Below, piece by piece: positions 25,249 through 33,824 of a stretch of 64,000 nt of DNA. The notes beneath the pieces are model-generated. The model saw only the letters and a program-made list of their open reading frames with translations. It had not been told where the DNA came from and did no database searches. Source of the DNA: Gammaproteobacteria bacterium (lineage in GTDB: Bacteria > Pseudomonadota > Gammaproteobacteria > DSM-16500); contig JAHCAO010000012.1 in assembly GCA_019634835.1 (NCBI GenBank), forward strand, positions 1 to 64,000, in the 5' to 3' direction. A program made the translations under genes and the position numbers. Within the stretch, counting starts at the first letter, position 1. Each line of letters starts with the position of its first letter.

Positions 25249-26256
25249 CTAAGTTTGTTGACAATCATTGCCACTGATTTCTATGACAGCAGCGCCTGTG
25301 AAACGTCCATGCCGTAAATCGTCCAGTGCTTCATTAACTTTTATTAAAGGGTAAGTATGCACTTCTGTTTTAATGGGGATTTTGGGCGCTAATGCTAAAA
25401 ATTCCTCACCATCGTATCGAGTGAGATTAGCTATTGAGCAAAGTGTTCGTTCACCCCAAAGAATATCATATGGAAAAGATGGAATGTCACTCATATGAAT
25501 ACCACCACATACTACTATTCCTCCTTTAGCAACAGCTTGTAAAGCGATAGGAACTAGCTTGCCATCCGGTGCAAAAATAATGGCTGCATCAAGCAAAAAA
25601 GGAGGAGGGTGTTCTGAACTGCCAACCCATTTTACGCCTAATTGTTTAGCAAATATTTGTGCAGCACTATCACCTGGGCGGGTAAATGCATAAATTTCGC
25701 GTCCTTGAAATTTTGCAACTTGAGTTAAGATATGGGCTGCGGCGCCGAAGCCATAGATGCCTATGTGTTTTGCATGATTTGTTTTGCGTAAAGCACGATA
25801 GCCAATGAGTCCTGCGCATAGTAGCGGTGCAGCTTGTGCATCTGGATACATGGCAGGAAGAGGGAAACAAAAACGTGAATCTGCCACGCAATATTCAGCA
25901 AAACCACCATCTATTTGATATCCAGTGAAACGTGGAGACTCGCAAAGATTCTCACGGGTTGATAAACAATAAGAGCAATGTGCGCAGCTTCCGCCTAGCC
26001 AAGGTACTCCAATACGTTGGCCTACATGAAATCCAGAAACGTTTTTGCCTAATTGCACTATTTCCCCTACAATTTGATGGCCTGGGATAAGGGGTAGTTT
26101 GGGTTGCGTTAAGTCACCCTCCACAATATGTAAGTCCGTACGACAAATTCCACAAACATGGACTTTAATCAGTATTTCATTTTCATGAGGATGCGGAATA
26201 GGTAATTCGATGTATTGTAATTTTTCTCCCCAATGTTGCATTAGCATGGCGCGCAT
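25249..26256 (-). CDS. Zinc-binding alcohol dehydrogenase (AdhA/AdhP type)
   Basis: 335 residues with CGICRTDLHIVEGDL and GHQIVG for the catalytic zinc, the full structural-zinc quartet CAHCSYCLSTRENLC, and IGIYGFGAAAHI for NAD(P). It is convergent with the acyl-CoA synthetase, 12 bases apart. A second ADH next to the first suggests the region handles alcohols or aldehydes. The ribosome site is weak (AAGG 8 bases before ATG). Confidence 0.9.
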   Translation of the reverse strand: MRAMLMQHWGEKLQYIELPIPHPHENEILIKVHVCGICRTDLHIVEGDLTQPKLPLIPGHQIVGEIVQLGKNVSGFHVGQRIGVPWLGGSCAHCSYCLSTRENLCESPRFTGYQIDGGFAEYCVADSRFCFPLPAMYPDAQAAPLLCAGLIGYRALRKTNHAKHIGIYGFGAAAHILTQVAKFQGREIYAFTRPGDSAAQIFAKQLGVKWVGSSEHPPPFLLDAAIIFAPDGKLVPIALQAVAKGGIVVCGGIHMSDIPSFPYDILWGERTLCSIANLTRYDGEEFLALAPKIPIKTEVHTYPLIKVNEALDDLRHGRFTGAAVIEISGNDCQQT

Positions 26257-26487
26257 AGTAGAAGCCTTGTTGTTAAAGGACTTTATTTTAATGATATAAC
26301 ATTTATGACAAGTATCTTAGCTGAAAGAGAGAGGGTGTTCATATAGGAAACTAAAACAAATTAAATGATTATAATTAACTCTTTTCTGTTAAAAAATAGA
26401 TGTAATTCAAGCTTATTATCAGATCAGTTCAGGTTTTGATAAAATAAAGATTGGTGCTGAGAATAAACTCAATTTTAGGAAAAGCCT

Positions 26488-28071
26488 ATGAACAAGCATC
26501 TACCAGTATTAATTGTCGGTGCAGGCCCGACAGGGTTAATGGTGGCTTGTGAATTAGCACGGTATGGCGTGTCTTTTCGTATTGTGGATAAAAAAGCTGA
26601 GCCCACTTTATCTTCCAATGCTACATGGATACAAAGCCGTACAATAGAAATTTTCGAACATATTGGCATGGCCAATCGTTTTATTAAGCTGAGCAATCGG
26701 TGTCATGCAATCAATCTTTACTTTGATGGGAAATCGTTAGTAAAGATTCCATTGAAATACATTGACTCAAAATATCCTTACATTTTAATACTTCCGCAGA
26801 GTGAAACGGAACAATTACTTAATCAACGTTTAGAAGAGTTGGATCACAAAGTAGAACGATCAGTAGAGTTGATCAATGTGGAGCAAAGGGATGATGGAGT
26901 CGTATCTGAAGTTCGTTATGCCGATGGCCACATGGAAAAAATTTCAAGTAACTGGTTAATTGCCTGTGATGGAGCCAATAGTACAGTGCGTGAAAAGTGT
27001 GGAATTTTTTTTCCCGGGGAAGATTTATCTGAGCAATTCATTGTGGCTGACGCAGATATTGAATCTTTTATGTCAAAAAATGAGGCGCATGTTTTTTTGG
27101 GGCAGGCAACGTTGTTTGCCGCATTCCCATTGGCATCAGGTAAATATCGTATTACTGCCAATTTACATTTGGATTATCCAAGAAGAAATTTCAGTGAGAG
27201 AGAAGTCATTGAAATGGTGCAAGAACGCGCACAAGGCGCTTATTATGTCAAGGCAGCTTCTTGGATTTCATCGTTTTGGATACACAGTAGAGTGGTGAAT
27301 CACATGCGGCAGGATCGCATTTTCCTGGTAGGAGATGCTGCTCATGTTCATTCTCCTGCTGGTGGTCAAGGAATGAATTCTGGCATACAAGATGCGTATA
27401 ATCTTGCTTGGAAATTAGCGTTGGTTATTCAGGAAAAAGCAGTACCATCCTTATTAGATAGTTATCACATGGAGAGATATCCTATTATCCAAAATATTGT
27501 TAAGCAAACTGAGTATTATACTAAGATGGCTCTATCTGATGATTTATTTTTGGAAAATCTACATCGTTTTACAGAAAAAATTAAAAATAATGAAACACGT
27601 GTATCTAAAAAAATAGGAGAGCAATTAACGCAATTGAATATTCGGTATAAAAATAGCCCTATTATTGATTATGAAAATGTAAGTGGGACATCGCTTTTGC
27701 AAGGTATACGAGCACCCAATATTGTGATTGATTCATCTACGCAGCTTTATGATTTTTTCCAAAATACCAAGCATAATATTTTATTCTTTACGGGATTAAC
27801 GCTAAGAAAAGGTAAATTAACCAAGTTAATTGAATTACAAAAATCATTAAATGAAATGTATGGCGATCTCATTAACATTTATATAGTGACGAGAGACATC
27901 CATCTTGATATGGATAACGTAATTTTGGATCTCAATGGTATGGTGCATCAATGTTATAAGATAAAACATTCGGCTGTTTACATTATCCGGCCGGATAACT
28001 ATATCGCTTACTGTGCTAAAAATTTTGATTTGGAATACATTGATCGATTTTTAAAACGCTATTTATGCTAA
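26488..28071 (+). CDS. FAD-dependent aromatic-type monooxygenase
   Basis: 527 residues of the group A flavoprotein monooxygenase family (PHBH, MhpA, PcpB type). Seen: the FAD dinucleotide fold LIVGAGPTGLMVACELARYG at the N-terminus, the DG-type motif LIACDGANSTVREKCG, and GDAAHVHSPAGGQGMNSGIQDAYNLAWKLAL. The last ~120 residues fit the thioredoxin-like C-terminal domain of this group (ending YIIRPDNYIAYC). It would hydroxylate an aromatic or polyketide-like substrate with NAD(P)H and O2; the substrate is not evident. AGGA lies 9 bases before the ATG. Confidence 0.87.
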   Translation: MNKHLPVLIVGAGPTGLMVACELARYGVSFRIVDKKAEPTLSSNATWIQSRTIEIFEHIGMANRFIKLSNRCHAINLYFDGKSLVKIPLKYIDSKYPYILILPQSETEQLLNQRLEELDHKVERSVELINVEQRDDGVVSEVRYADGHMEKISSNWLIACDGANSTVREKCGIFFPGEDLSEQFIVADADIESFMSKNEAHVFLGQATLFAAFPLASGKYRITANLHLDYPRRNFSEREVIEMVQERAQGAYYVKAASWISSFWIHSRVVNHMRQDRIFLVGDAAHVHSPAGGQGMNSGIQDAYNLAWKLALVIQEKAVPSLLDSYHMERYPIIQNIVKQTEYYTKMALSDDLFLENLHRFTEKIKNNETRVSKKIGEQLTQLNIRYKNSPIIDYENVSGTSLLQGIRAPNIVIDSSTQLYDFFQNTKHNILFFTGLTLRKGKLTKLIELQKSLNEMYGDLINIYIVTRDIHLDMDNVILDLNGMVHQCYKIKHSAVYIIRPDNYIAYCAKNFDLEYIDRFLKRYLC

Positions 28072-28116
28072 GACGATTTACCAAAATGAATTCCATATAT
28101 TGTAAAATAATATGAT

Positions 28117-28291
28117 AAAGGATACAGACAAATTTTTTGCAGCGAGAAGTGGAGAGTCTTTTCCTTCACAATTAACGAGCAGACAGGAGTCTGCGAGAGC
28201 AAAACCCAATCAAGGATGAGTGTGTTTTGCGGTTAATTGTGAAGGAAAAGACTCTCCACTTCTCGCTGCAAAAAATTTGTCTGTATCCTTT
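28117..28291. repeat. Family-B palindromic three-way-junction element, copy 7 (reversed)
   Basis: 175 bases with perfect 60-base arms (28117-28176 and 28232-28291; tip AAAGGATACAGACAAATTT). The core is reversed relative to copies 5 and 6: GCAGACAGGAGTCTGC (28179-28194) then GCAAAACCCAATC...GTGTTTTGC. Here the arm pairing runs further into the core than in copies 5 and 6. It lies between convergent genes and could act as a bidirectional terminator. Confidence 0.87.
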
Positions 28292-28323
28292 GATAAATTG
28301 TTTTATTTAGATAAGATAAATAT

Positions 28324-28695
28324 CTAATTCTGATTTACAATGTAAGTGCCAGCTGCTTTTGCTGTCTGACTGTCAGAGCTAAAGCTAACTGGGTTAGATG
28401 GATCATTGGTAGTACAAATAGCAGAGCTTCCTGCATCAATATGTTTTGTTTCTCCACAGTTTTTAATATTGACGCCAGGAGACACATCAGAAGCATTATT
28501 TTTATCCACAGTAATTGTGATGGTTAGGTTGTTTCCACTTCCATTATGAATGGTGATTTCTTCAGTGGAATCGTTTGATGACCAATTAATAGGTACCATT
28601 GGTGTCATGATGGTGGTAGTGGGTGTTTGTGCAGATGAAAATCCAGCGATATTTAATAAGATGAAACTTGATACGAACAAAATCATTTTTTTCAT
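28324..28695 (-). CDS. Small exported protein of unknown function
   Basis: 123 residues from ATG 28695 (AAGGA 8 bases upstream; the upstream ATG 28704 overlaps it). A signal peptide (MKKMILFVSSFILLNIAGFSSA) precedes a Thr/Ser/Asn-rich beta domain with two cysteines (IKNCGE, SAICTT) likely to form a disulphide. Not recognised. A MITE-like element lies upstream. Confidence 0.6.
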   Translation of the reverse strand: MKKMILFVSSFILLNIAGFSSAQTPTTTIMTPMVPINWSSNDSTEEITIHNGSGNNLTITITVDKNNASDVSPGVNIKNCGETKHIDAGSSAICTTNDPSNPVSFSSDSQTAKAAGTYIVNQN

Positions 28696-28724
28696 GTGAG
28701 TCATCCTTATTGATATTAAATTAC

Positions 28725-28827
28725 GCTATAGCACTTCAGGAAACTGTCTTGGTATTTGTTTTCAGAAAAAATCACTCCTCTAACTAAAATACATCTTTGT
28801 ATTTTACAGTTTCCTGAAGTGCTATAG
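28725..28827. mobile_element. MITE-like element with 22-bp perfect terminal inverted repeats
   Basis: 103 bases bounded by CTATAGCACTTCAGGAAACT... (28725-28746) and its exact reverse complement (28806-28827). The tips read TATAGC/GCTATA, consistent with TA target duplication, as for IS630/Tc1-mariner-type elements. An inner hairpin TAAAATAC-ATCTTT-GTATTTTA lies at 28784-28805. Too short for a transposase. It separates two exported-protein genes on the same strand. Confidence 0.65.
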
Positions 28828-28848
28828 TAAAACACAGGTAAAAATACT

Positions 28849-29274
28849 CTATTTCTTTTTACAAGACTCCGTACCAATTTGATTTTCTCCTTGCACTGTC
28901 CAGGTTGCAGTCATTGAGCCATCTGGTTTGATCGTAAATACCTCTGTACCAAAATAATCCGCTTTTTTGGGGTCCCAGAAGACAACTGAGATAACGTTAT
29001 CAACGTCGGCAAACACACCAGTCCCTAAGATGAATGGATATCCTTTAGAGGTAAGCCATTGAAAACTGTAAGTATCACCATTTTTTGTGATAGTGACAGG
29101 GTTTGCATAACTATTTTTTCCAAAAGGATCGTAACCTTGACATTGATAATTACCTACAATATCAGGATTATTTTGAGAGGAATTGGTATTTGTTGATGAA
29201 TTAGATTGTGCGTAAGCTGTTATAGAAAAAAGTGATAATATACTCATTATTAATATTTTTTTTGCACTTTTCAT
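28849..29274 (-). CDS. Exported beta-rich protein of unknown function
   Basis: 141 residues with signal peptide MKSAKKILIMSILSLFSITAYA, a Ser/Asn linker, and one compact beta domain starting DIVGNYQCQGYDP and ending GTESCKKK, whose two cysteines probably pair. The repeated G-x-Y/F strand pattern looks like a small lipocalin-like or avidin-like barrel, but I cannot name the family. GGAGG precedes the start. Confidence 0.6.
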   Translation of the reverse strand: MKSAKKILIMSILSLFSITAYAQSNSSTNTNSSQNNPDIVGNYQCQGYDPFGKNSYANPVTITKNGDTYSFQWLTSKGYPFILGTGVFADVDNVISVVFWDPKKADYFGTEVFTIKPDGSMTATWTVQGENQIGTESCKKK

Positions 29275-29430
29275 ATATAACTTCCTCCATGTTGATGATC
29301 ATACTGAATCTTTCATATTCTTCTATTCTACTCTTTTTATTCACGCATAAATTAAAACCAACGCACATTAATCACATTATTACCTGTTATAATTAAAGAG
29401 GAACCATGTATATTTTTAAGGAGTAATGAT

Positions 29431-29589
29431 ATGAAATTTGATTTTACGAATAACATAGGGTTTATCCTTCTTGCTGTTTATTTGATTTTAATAGGAATTT
29501 CCGGTTTCGTGACGGGATTTATGATTCCAGCAATAGTGTTTAATGTGCTTGCGTTGGTTGCCGGAATTTTTATTCTTATTGGTAAATAA
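29431..29589 (+). CDS. Small two-helix membrane protein
   Basis: 52 residues, not previously called because it is short: ATG 29431 with AAGGAG 7 bases upstream, stop TAA 29587-29589. The sequence is almost wholly hydrophobic (FILLAVYLILIGISGF, then IVFNVLALVAGIFILIGK), two membrane helices. It resembles small DUF3096-type membrane proteins in style. Coding is supported by the ribosome site and composition. Confidence 0.6.
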   Translation: MKFDFTNNIGFILLAVYLILIGISGFVTGFMIPAIVFNVLALVAGIFILIGK

Positions 29590-29630
29590 ATAGTAGGAAA
29601 GGAGAGGCTAGTGCCGAGCTGTTGCATCGG

Positions 29631-29662
29631 GGGTACATGGCAAAGAATTCGTTATGTACCCG
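29631..29662. terminator. Possible hairpin after small membrane protein
   Basis: GGGTACAT (29633-29640) and ATGTACCC (29654-29661) can pair around a 13-base loop. There is no T-run directly after it, so terminator function is uncertain. Confidence 0.3.
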
Positions 29663-29675
29663 AAAGGTAGGTACG

Positions 29676-30044
29676 TCATGTTTTTTTAGGTGCTATACCG
29701 CGGCTGCTAAACCATTTTTCCCCATAAGAAACGCAGATTTCTTTTCCTTTAGGGATAGGATGGGTTGCTTTTATTGTTGCTATGCGCTTATTTATGTTAA
29801 TGGTATAGGTGGCGTTGGGTTTGTCTGAATGATTGTAAATACTACCGTACCCTGTAAATAATGCACATTTCCCTTTTGCGTCGAAGTAATAATCTTCTAA
29901 TGTTTTATCGCCGCCTTTAGAAATAATAATATAACACTCTTCAATCTTTTGCCCTTTTTTAATAAGTTTTCCAGCAAATACACCATATCCATGTGTGGAT
30001 GATTTTTTGACCGCTATTTTATTTTGGTAGAGTTTTCGTCTCAT
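29676..30044 (-). CDS. SET-domain protein (lysine methyltransferase-like)
   Basis: 122 residues consisting of one SET domain: STHGYGVFAGKLIKKGQKIEE at the start, the active-site/knot motif YNHSDKPNATY, and EICVSYGEKWF at the end. SET domains transfer methyl from S-adenosylmethionine to lysine. The family is eukaryote-typical; Legionella and Chlamydia use SET proteins on host histones, while small bacterial ones may modify bacterial proteins. No targeting signal is seen and no flanking partner suggests a target. Confidence 0.85.
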   Translation of the reverse strand: MRRKLYQNKIAVKKSSTHGYGVFAGKLIKKGQKIEECYIIISKGGDKTLEDYYFDAKGKCALFTGYGSIYNHSDKPNATYTININKRIATIKATHPIPKGKEICVSYGEKWFSSRGIAPKKT

Positions 30045-30153
30045 TTTGTTTTAGCTCAATTTGAAAATTTTCATATATACACAAATTTAAAATTAAAAGC
30101 ATTATTTTATTATCAATAATATATCCTATGTTAGCTTCCTAGTGTCTTGGCCG

Positions 30154-30180
30154 TAATATACCCGTACTGTTTCGATGGTA
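30154..30180. repeat. Short dispersed repeat (TATACCCGTAGCGTTTC type), copy 1
   Basis: TATACCCGTACTGTTTCGAT and flanking bases match 36251-36274 and 54597-54624 with few changes. See those entries. Confidence 0.45.
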
Positions 30181-30187
30181 GGTTAGA

Positions 30188-30229
30188 GGCATGACGAATT
30201 TTTGTAGCTAAAGGAGAGGTGTGTACTGA
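30188..30229. repeat. Family-B element arm (remnant)
   Basis: GGCATGACGAATTTTTGTAG and the GGAGAGG that follows resemble the arm of the family-B elements. The core and second arm are missing. Lies 70 bases upstream of the outer-membrane protein gene. Confidence 0.4.
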
Positions 30230-30297
30230 ATTCTCTTGACAACCTCATGAACTAAATCTATAAGAAAAAATGTAGAATTATTTTGCTAGGATAGCAA

Positions 30298-31152
30298 ATG
30301 TTGGTATTCAGAAAATTATGTGTTGTATTTGTCATTATTCTCAGTGTTGTGACAGCAAATTACGTGTACGCGATGGCAACAACGGGAATGTATATTGGAG
30401 CGCAGTTTGGTTATGCTGCAACGAATGAAGAAGGTTTATCTGTATCAGATGTGGCGCCTGATCTAAACAAAATTGTTAATACTGTCCCTGGTTCTACTGC
30501 TACCATAGACAATATGAATTTTACGATAAATGCACTAAGTATAAATTCTATTGACATCACCTCTTTCGTTGGTAAAACAAAGGACAATGTTTTTACTGGA
30601 AGATTATATATTGGTTATCAATTCTATTCTAATGCAGCGATTGAGTTCGGTTATACAAAATTCCGCAATATCTCGTTAAATTATGATGCATTATTAAATG
30701 CTAATTCTACGATTACCCTCAATAATGTGATTTTTTCACCTGCGACTTTCACCATTGGAAATGATAGTAGAAAAGATACATTGCAGCAGGATGGATTGGA
30801 TCTAATGATGAAAGGTATTTTGCCCATTAATGATAGAGTTGATCTTTATGCAAAAATAGGATTAACGTGGTTATATACACGAACGGAAAGCGAATTAAGC
30901 ATTAGTGGAATAAACAACGTGATATTGAATGGGACACCGAATCAAATTAATCCACCACTCAGTTTTTCTATAACTAACAAAGATCGTTCCAGCAATATAT
31001 ATCCGACGTTAGCACTGGGACTAAATTATTATTTCACTCCAGATACAGGTGTGGATCTTTCATTTAGCCGTATTGTAGGCAATTCTTCTGGTAACCAAAA
31101 TAATATTGATTATTTATCAGCAGGAATAATTTACCATATAAATTCGTTATAA
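30298..31152 (+). CDS. Outer-membrane beta-barrel protein (opacity/OmpA-like barrel)
   Basis: 284 residues. A signal peptide ends near NYVYA-MATTG. The mature protein begins GMYIGAQFGYAATNEEG and ends SAGIIYHINSL, with alternating hydrophobic strands, repeated aromatic-rich strands such as GRLYIGYQFYSNAAIEFGYT and the usual IYPTLALGLNYYF, typical of eight-stranded small porin-like outer-membrane barrels. No OmpA peptidoglycan domain. Role (adhesion or channel) unknown. AGGA lies 7 bases before the ATG. Confidence 0.82.
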   Translation: MLVFRKLCVVFVIILSVVTANYVYAMATTGMYIGAQFGYAATNEEGLSVSDVAPDLNKIVNTVPGSTATIDNMNFTINALSINSIDITSFVGKTKDNVFTGRLYIGYQFYSNAAIEFGYTKFRNISLNYDALLNANSTITLNNVIFSPATFTIGNDSRKDTLQQDGLDLMMKGILPINDRVDLYAKIGLTWLYTRTESELSISGINNVILNGTPNQINPPLSFSITNKDRSSNIYPTLALGLNYYFTPDTGVDLSFSRIVGNSSGNQNNIDYLSAGIIYHINSL

Positions 31153-31577
31153 ATAAAAAGCCTGACATTGATATGCTTGATCAGCATCTAAAGATATATT
31201 AAAGTAACAATCACTAGTTGCGCCGATTTGAATTTCAGATTGCGGGCGCGTTAATAAATTCGGCTAAAGCGTACGAGTAGTTTATTTAACCATATGATAA
31301 TATGATGTTTTTAAGTTAAGTGCCGTTTTAGCCCCTTAAATTAAGGGGAAAGTGAATGTTGTTTTTTATCTCTCTTGTTTGTCAGGCTAGTTTTTTTGTC
31401 TTGTTTTTCTCTTTACTAAACTCACTTTTACCCCATCTCAATGTAATGTGCCGCTCATCTTTTTTCTTATCGACATGATGACATTAAGCTGCATAGCGAG
31501 TATTGAGTGGAAAAATGTGATGTTTCATCTAATGAATTTTTCATGCTGAAATAATCCACTGATTGAGGAGACTCATG
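31153..31577. other. Intergenic region upstream of metN
   Basis: 425 bases. A palindrome CCCCTTA-AAT-TAAGGGG sits at 31334-31350, followed by a possible 40-codon hydrophobic frame at 31356-31478 (AGGGG 8 bases before its ATG). It could be a tiny membrane peptide or chance. No MetJ box or SAM riboswitch was recognised, so methionine control is not visible. Confidence 0.3.
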
Positions 31578-32303
31578 ATGATTGAGTTTAAAAAAATTAA
31601 TAAAGAATATATGGTAAATAATAAAATAGTGCATGCTCTGCAAGACATTGATCTTAGTATTAATCGAGGTGAAATATTCGGTATCATTGGTTTAAGCGGT
31701 GCAGGTAAAAGCACCTTACTTCGTACAGTTAATCTTTTGGAAAAACCGACCAGTGGCCAAGTATATGTTGATGAAATAGATTTAACACAGCTTTCAAAAA
31801 AACAATTGAAACAGCAGAGAAAAAATATTGGAATGATATTTCAGCATTTCAATCTGTTAAAATCACGTACTGCTTTTGAAAATATTGCATTGCCGCTGGA
31901 GTTATTAGGTCAACCAAAAGATAAAATTAAACATGACGTTCATATTTTGTTGGAATTAGTTCAATTAGTAGAACATAAAAATCACTATCCGGAACAATTA
32001 AGCGGTGGACAGCAGCAGCGTGTGGCAATAGCTAGGGCATTGGCTACTCAACCGCGAATTTTACTTTGTGATGAGCCAACATCGGCATTAGATCCGTTAT
32101 CAACATCTTCAATATTACATTTACTGAAAGAGATCAATCAAAAATTAAGCGTTACCATTTTATTAATTACTCATGAGATGGATGTGATTAAACAAATTTG
32201 TCATCGTGCTGGTGTTTTAGATAAGGGTTATTTGATAGAGCAATCTTCAGTTACTGAACTCTTTTCCAACCCAAAATCAAGTGTAGTGAAGCAGTGGGGG
32301 TAA
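31578..32303 (+). CDS. metN: Methionine ABC transporter ATP-binding protein
   Basis: About 241 residues from ATG 31578 (GAGGAG 7 bases upstream; ATG 31575 also possible). ABC ATPase with Walker A GLSGAGKST, signature LSGGQQQR, and Walker B ILLCDEPTSALD. Assigned as MetN from the closely following MetI-MetQ gene and the opening MIEFKKINKEY. Typical MetN has ~340 residues with a C-terminal regulatory domain that binds methionine and inhibits transport; this one ends shortly after the ATPase core, so that feedback control is probably missing. Confidence 0.88.
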   Translation: MIEFKKINKEYMVNNKIVHALQDIDLSINRGEIFGIIGLSGAGKSTLLRTVNLLEKPTSGQVYVDEIDLTQLSKKQLKQQRKNIGMIFQHFNLLKSRTAFENIALPLELLGQPKDKIKHDVHILLELVQLVEHKNHYPEQLSGGQQQRVAIARALATQPRILLCDEPTSALDPLSTSSILHLLKEINQKLSVTILLITHEMDVIKQICHRAGVLDKGYLIEQSSVTELFSNPKSSVVKQWG

Positions 32304-32354
32304 CTCAAAAAAAAATTTCATACTGAATTTTTTTCAAACGCATAGAGGTTAGAG

Positions 32355-33818
32355 ATGTCTGCAGAAATATTAATTTCATTATTAAAAGCAAGTTGGGAAA
32401 CCATTTATATGGTTTTTATTGCCAGTTTTATGAGTGTTATTCTAGGGCTATGTTTAGGTTCATTTTTATATCTCACTGGACATCGTCAAGCACTGGAAAA
32501 TAAATTATTACACCGCTTTATGAGTATATGGGTCAATATAACGCGGTCCATGCCTTTTATTATTCTTATGATTATGCTAATTCCTTTTACCCGTTTATTA
32601 ATGGGTACCACAATAGGTACCAATGCTGCATTAGTACCATTAACAATCGCCGCCATTCCTTTTTATGCCAGAGTTTGTGAAAGTGCGCTTTCAGAAGTTC
32701 CTTATGGCTTAATTGAGGTAGGCAATGCAATGGGAGCGTCAACATGGCATATGGTGACTAAAATACTAATTCCTGAGAGTTTGCCTTCTCTTATTAGAGG
32801 CGCTACTTTAATGGTGATTGGTTTGATTGGGTATTCTGCTATGGCGGGCGTGGTAGGAGGCGGTGGCTTAGGTGAGCTTGCAATTAATTATGGGTATCAG
32901 CGATTTGATGTTGTTGTAATGACGGCAACAGTAGTGATGCTTGTGATGATGGTACAAGTTGTTCAAATGCTTGGTGATAAGTTAGCAAATCGGTGCTCAC
33001 TCAGGTGGATCTTACCTATTAGTGCTTTGCTCTGGATTGCTTGTATTACCTATCAGGTTTGGCCTTCTGCATTTTCTGTAGAGAATACGTTACGAGTCGG
33101 TGTTATCAGTGGACAAGCTGAAAAAGTGATGAAGGTGGCTGAACAAGTCGCTAAAGATAAATATGGGCTGTATTTAAAAGTGGTGACGTTTAGTGATTAT
33201 GTGCAGCCTAATACGGCGCTTGATAATCATAGTATTGATGCTAATATTTTTCAGCACGAGCCTTATTTACAAGGGCAAAGTAAAGCGCATCATTATCATT
33301 TAGCTGCCATAGCCAAGACGTTTGTTTATCCAATGGGATTTTATTCGCAAAAAATTAATGACATTTCACAGCTCAAGAATAAATCTATTATTGCCATTCC
33401 CAATGATCCAAGTAATGAAGGTCGTTCATTGTTATTGCTGGAAAAAGCAGGACTCATTAAGCTTAAATCAGATGTGGGAACCTATGCCACCATTTCTGAT
33501 ATTATTGTTAATAAGCAGCAGCTTCAATTTAAACTGTTAGATGCAGCTCAATTGCCAAGGGTATTAAAAGATGTTGCATTAGCTGCAATCACTAATGATT
33601 TTCTTGCGCCGACAGGATTGACCATTCAGCAGTCCATGATAAAAGAAGGCAGTGATTCACCTTATGCGAACCTTATTGTAGCTAGGAAAGAAGATAAAGA
33701 TAATCCTTTACTACAAAAATTAGTTGAAATCATGCATTCACAGCCTGTCATTAACGAAACACAAAAATGCTATCCTGATGGTGCAGCTGTCCCAGCATGG
33801 AAAGATAATAAATTATAA
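32355..33818 (+). CDS. Fused methionine ABC permease and substrate-binding protein (MetI-MetQ)
   Basis: 487 residues. Residues 1-215 are a MetI permease with five hydrophobic helices and the coupling loop EVGNAMGASTWHMVTKILIPESLPSL. A further helix (about 218-237, ILPISALLWIACITYQVW) joins it to a NlpA/MetQ-type binding domain starting NTLRVGVISGQAEKVMKV and including TFSDYVQPNTALDNHSIDANIFQHEPYL. In E. coli these are separate proteins and MetQ is a lipoprotein; here a membrane tether replaces the lipid anchor. With metN it forms a high-affinity D/L-methionine importer. 51 bases after metN. Confidence 0.9.
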   Translation: MSAEILISLLKASWETIYMVFIASFMSVILGLCLGSFLYLTGHRQALENKLLHRFMSIWVNITRSMPFIILMIMLIPFTRLLMGTTIGTNAALVPLTIAAIPFYARVCESALSEVPYGLIEVGNAMGASTWHMVTKILIPESLPSLIRGATLMVIGLIGYSAMAGVVGGGGLGELAINYGYQRFDVVVMTATVVMLVMMVQVVQMLGDKLANRCSLRWILPISALLWIACITYQVWPSAFSVENTLRVGVISGQAEKVMKVAEQVAKDKYGLYLKVVTFSDYVQPNTALDNHSIDANIFQHEPYLQGQSKAHHYHLAAIAKTFVYPMGFYSQKINDISQLKNKSIIAIPNDPSNEGRSLLLLEKAGLIKLKSDVGTYATISDIIVNKQQLQFKLLDAAQLPRVLKDVALAAITNDFLAPTGLTIQQSMIKEGSDSPYANLIVARKEDKDNPLLQKLVEIMHSQPVINETQKCYPDGAAVPAWKDNKL

Positions 33819-33824
33819 ATTTTA

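Noticed and set aside
8885..28291. Integron attC sites or CRISPR array
   Set aside because: No integrase, no GTTRRRY core sites, and no regular short repeat-spacer pattern.
31153..31577. SAM riboswitch or MetJ boxes before metN
   Set aside because: Neither motif could be recognised by eye.
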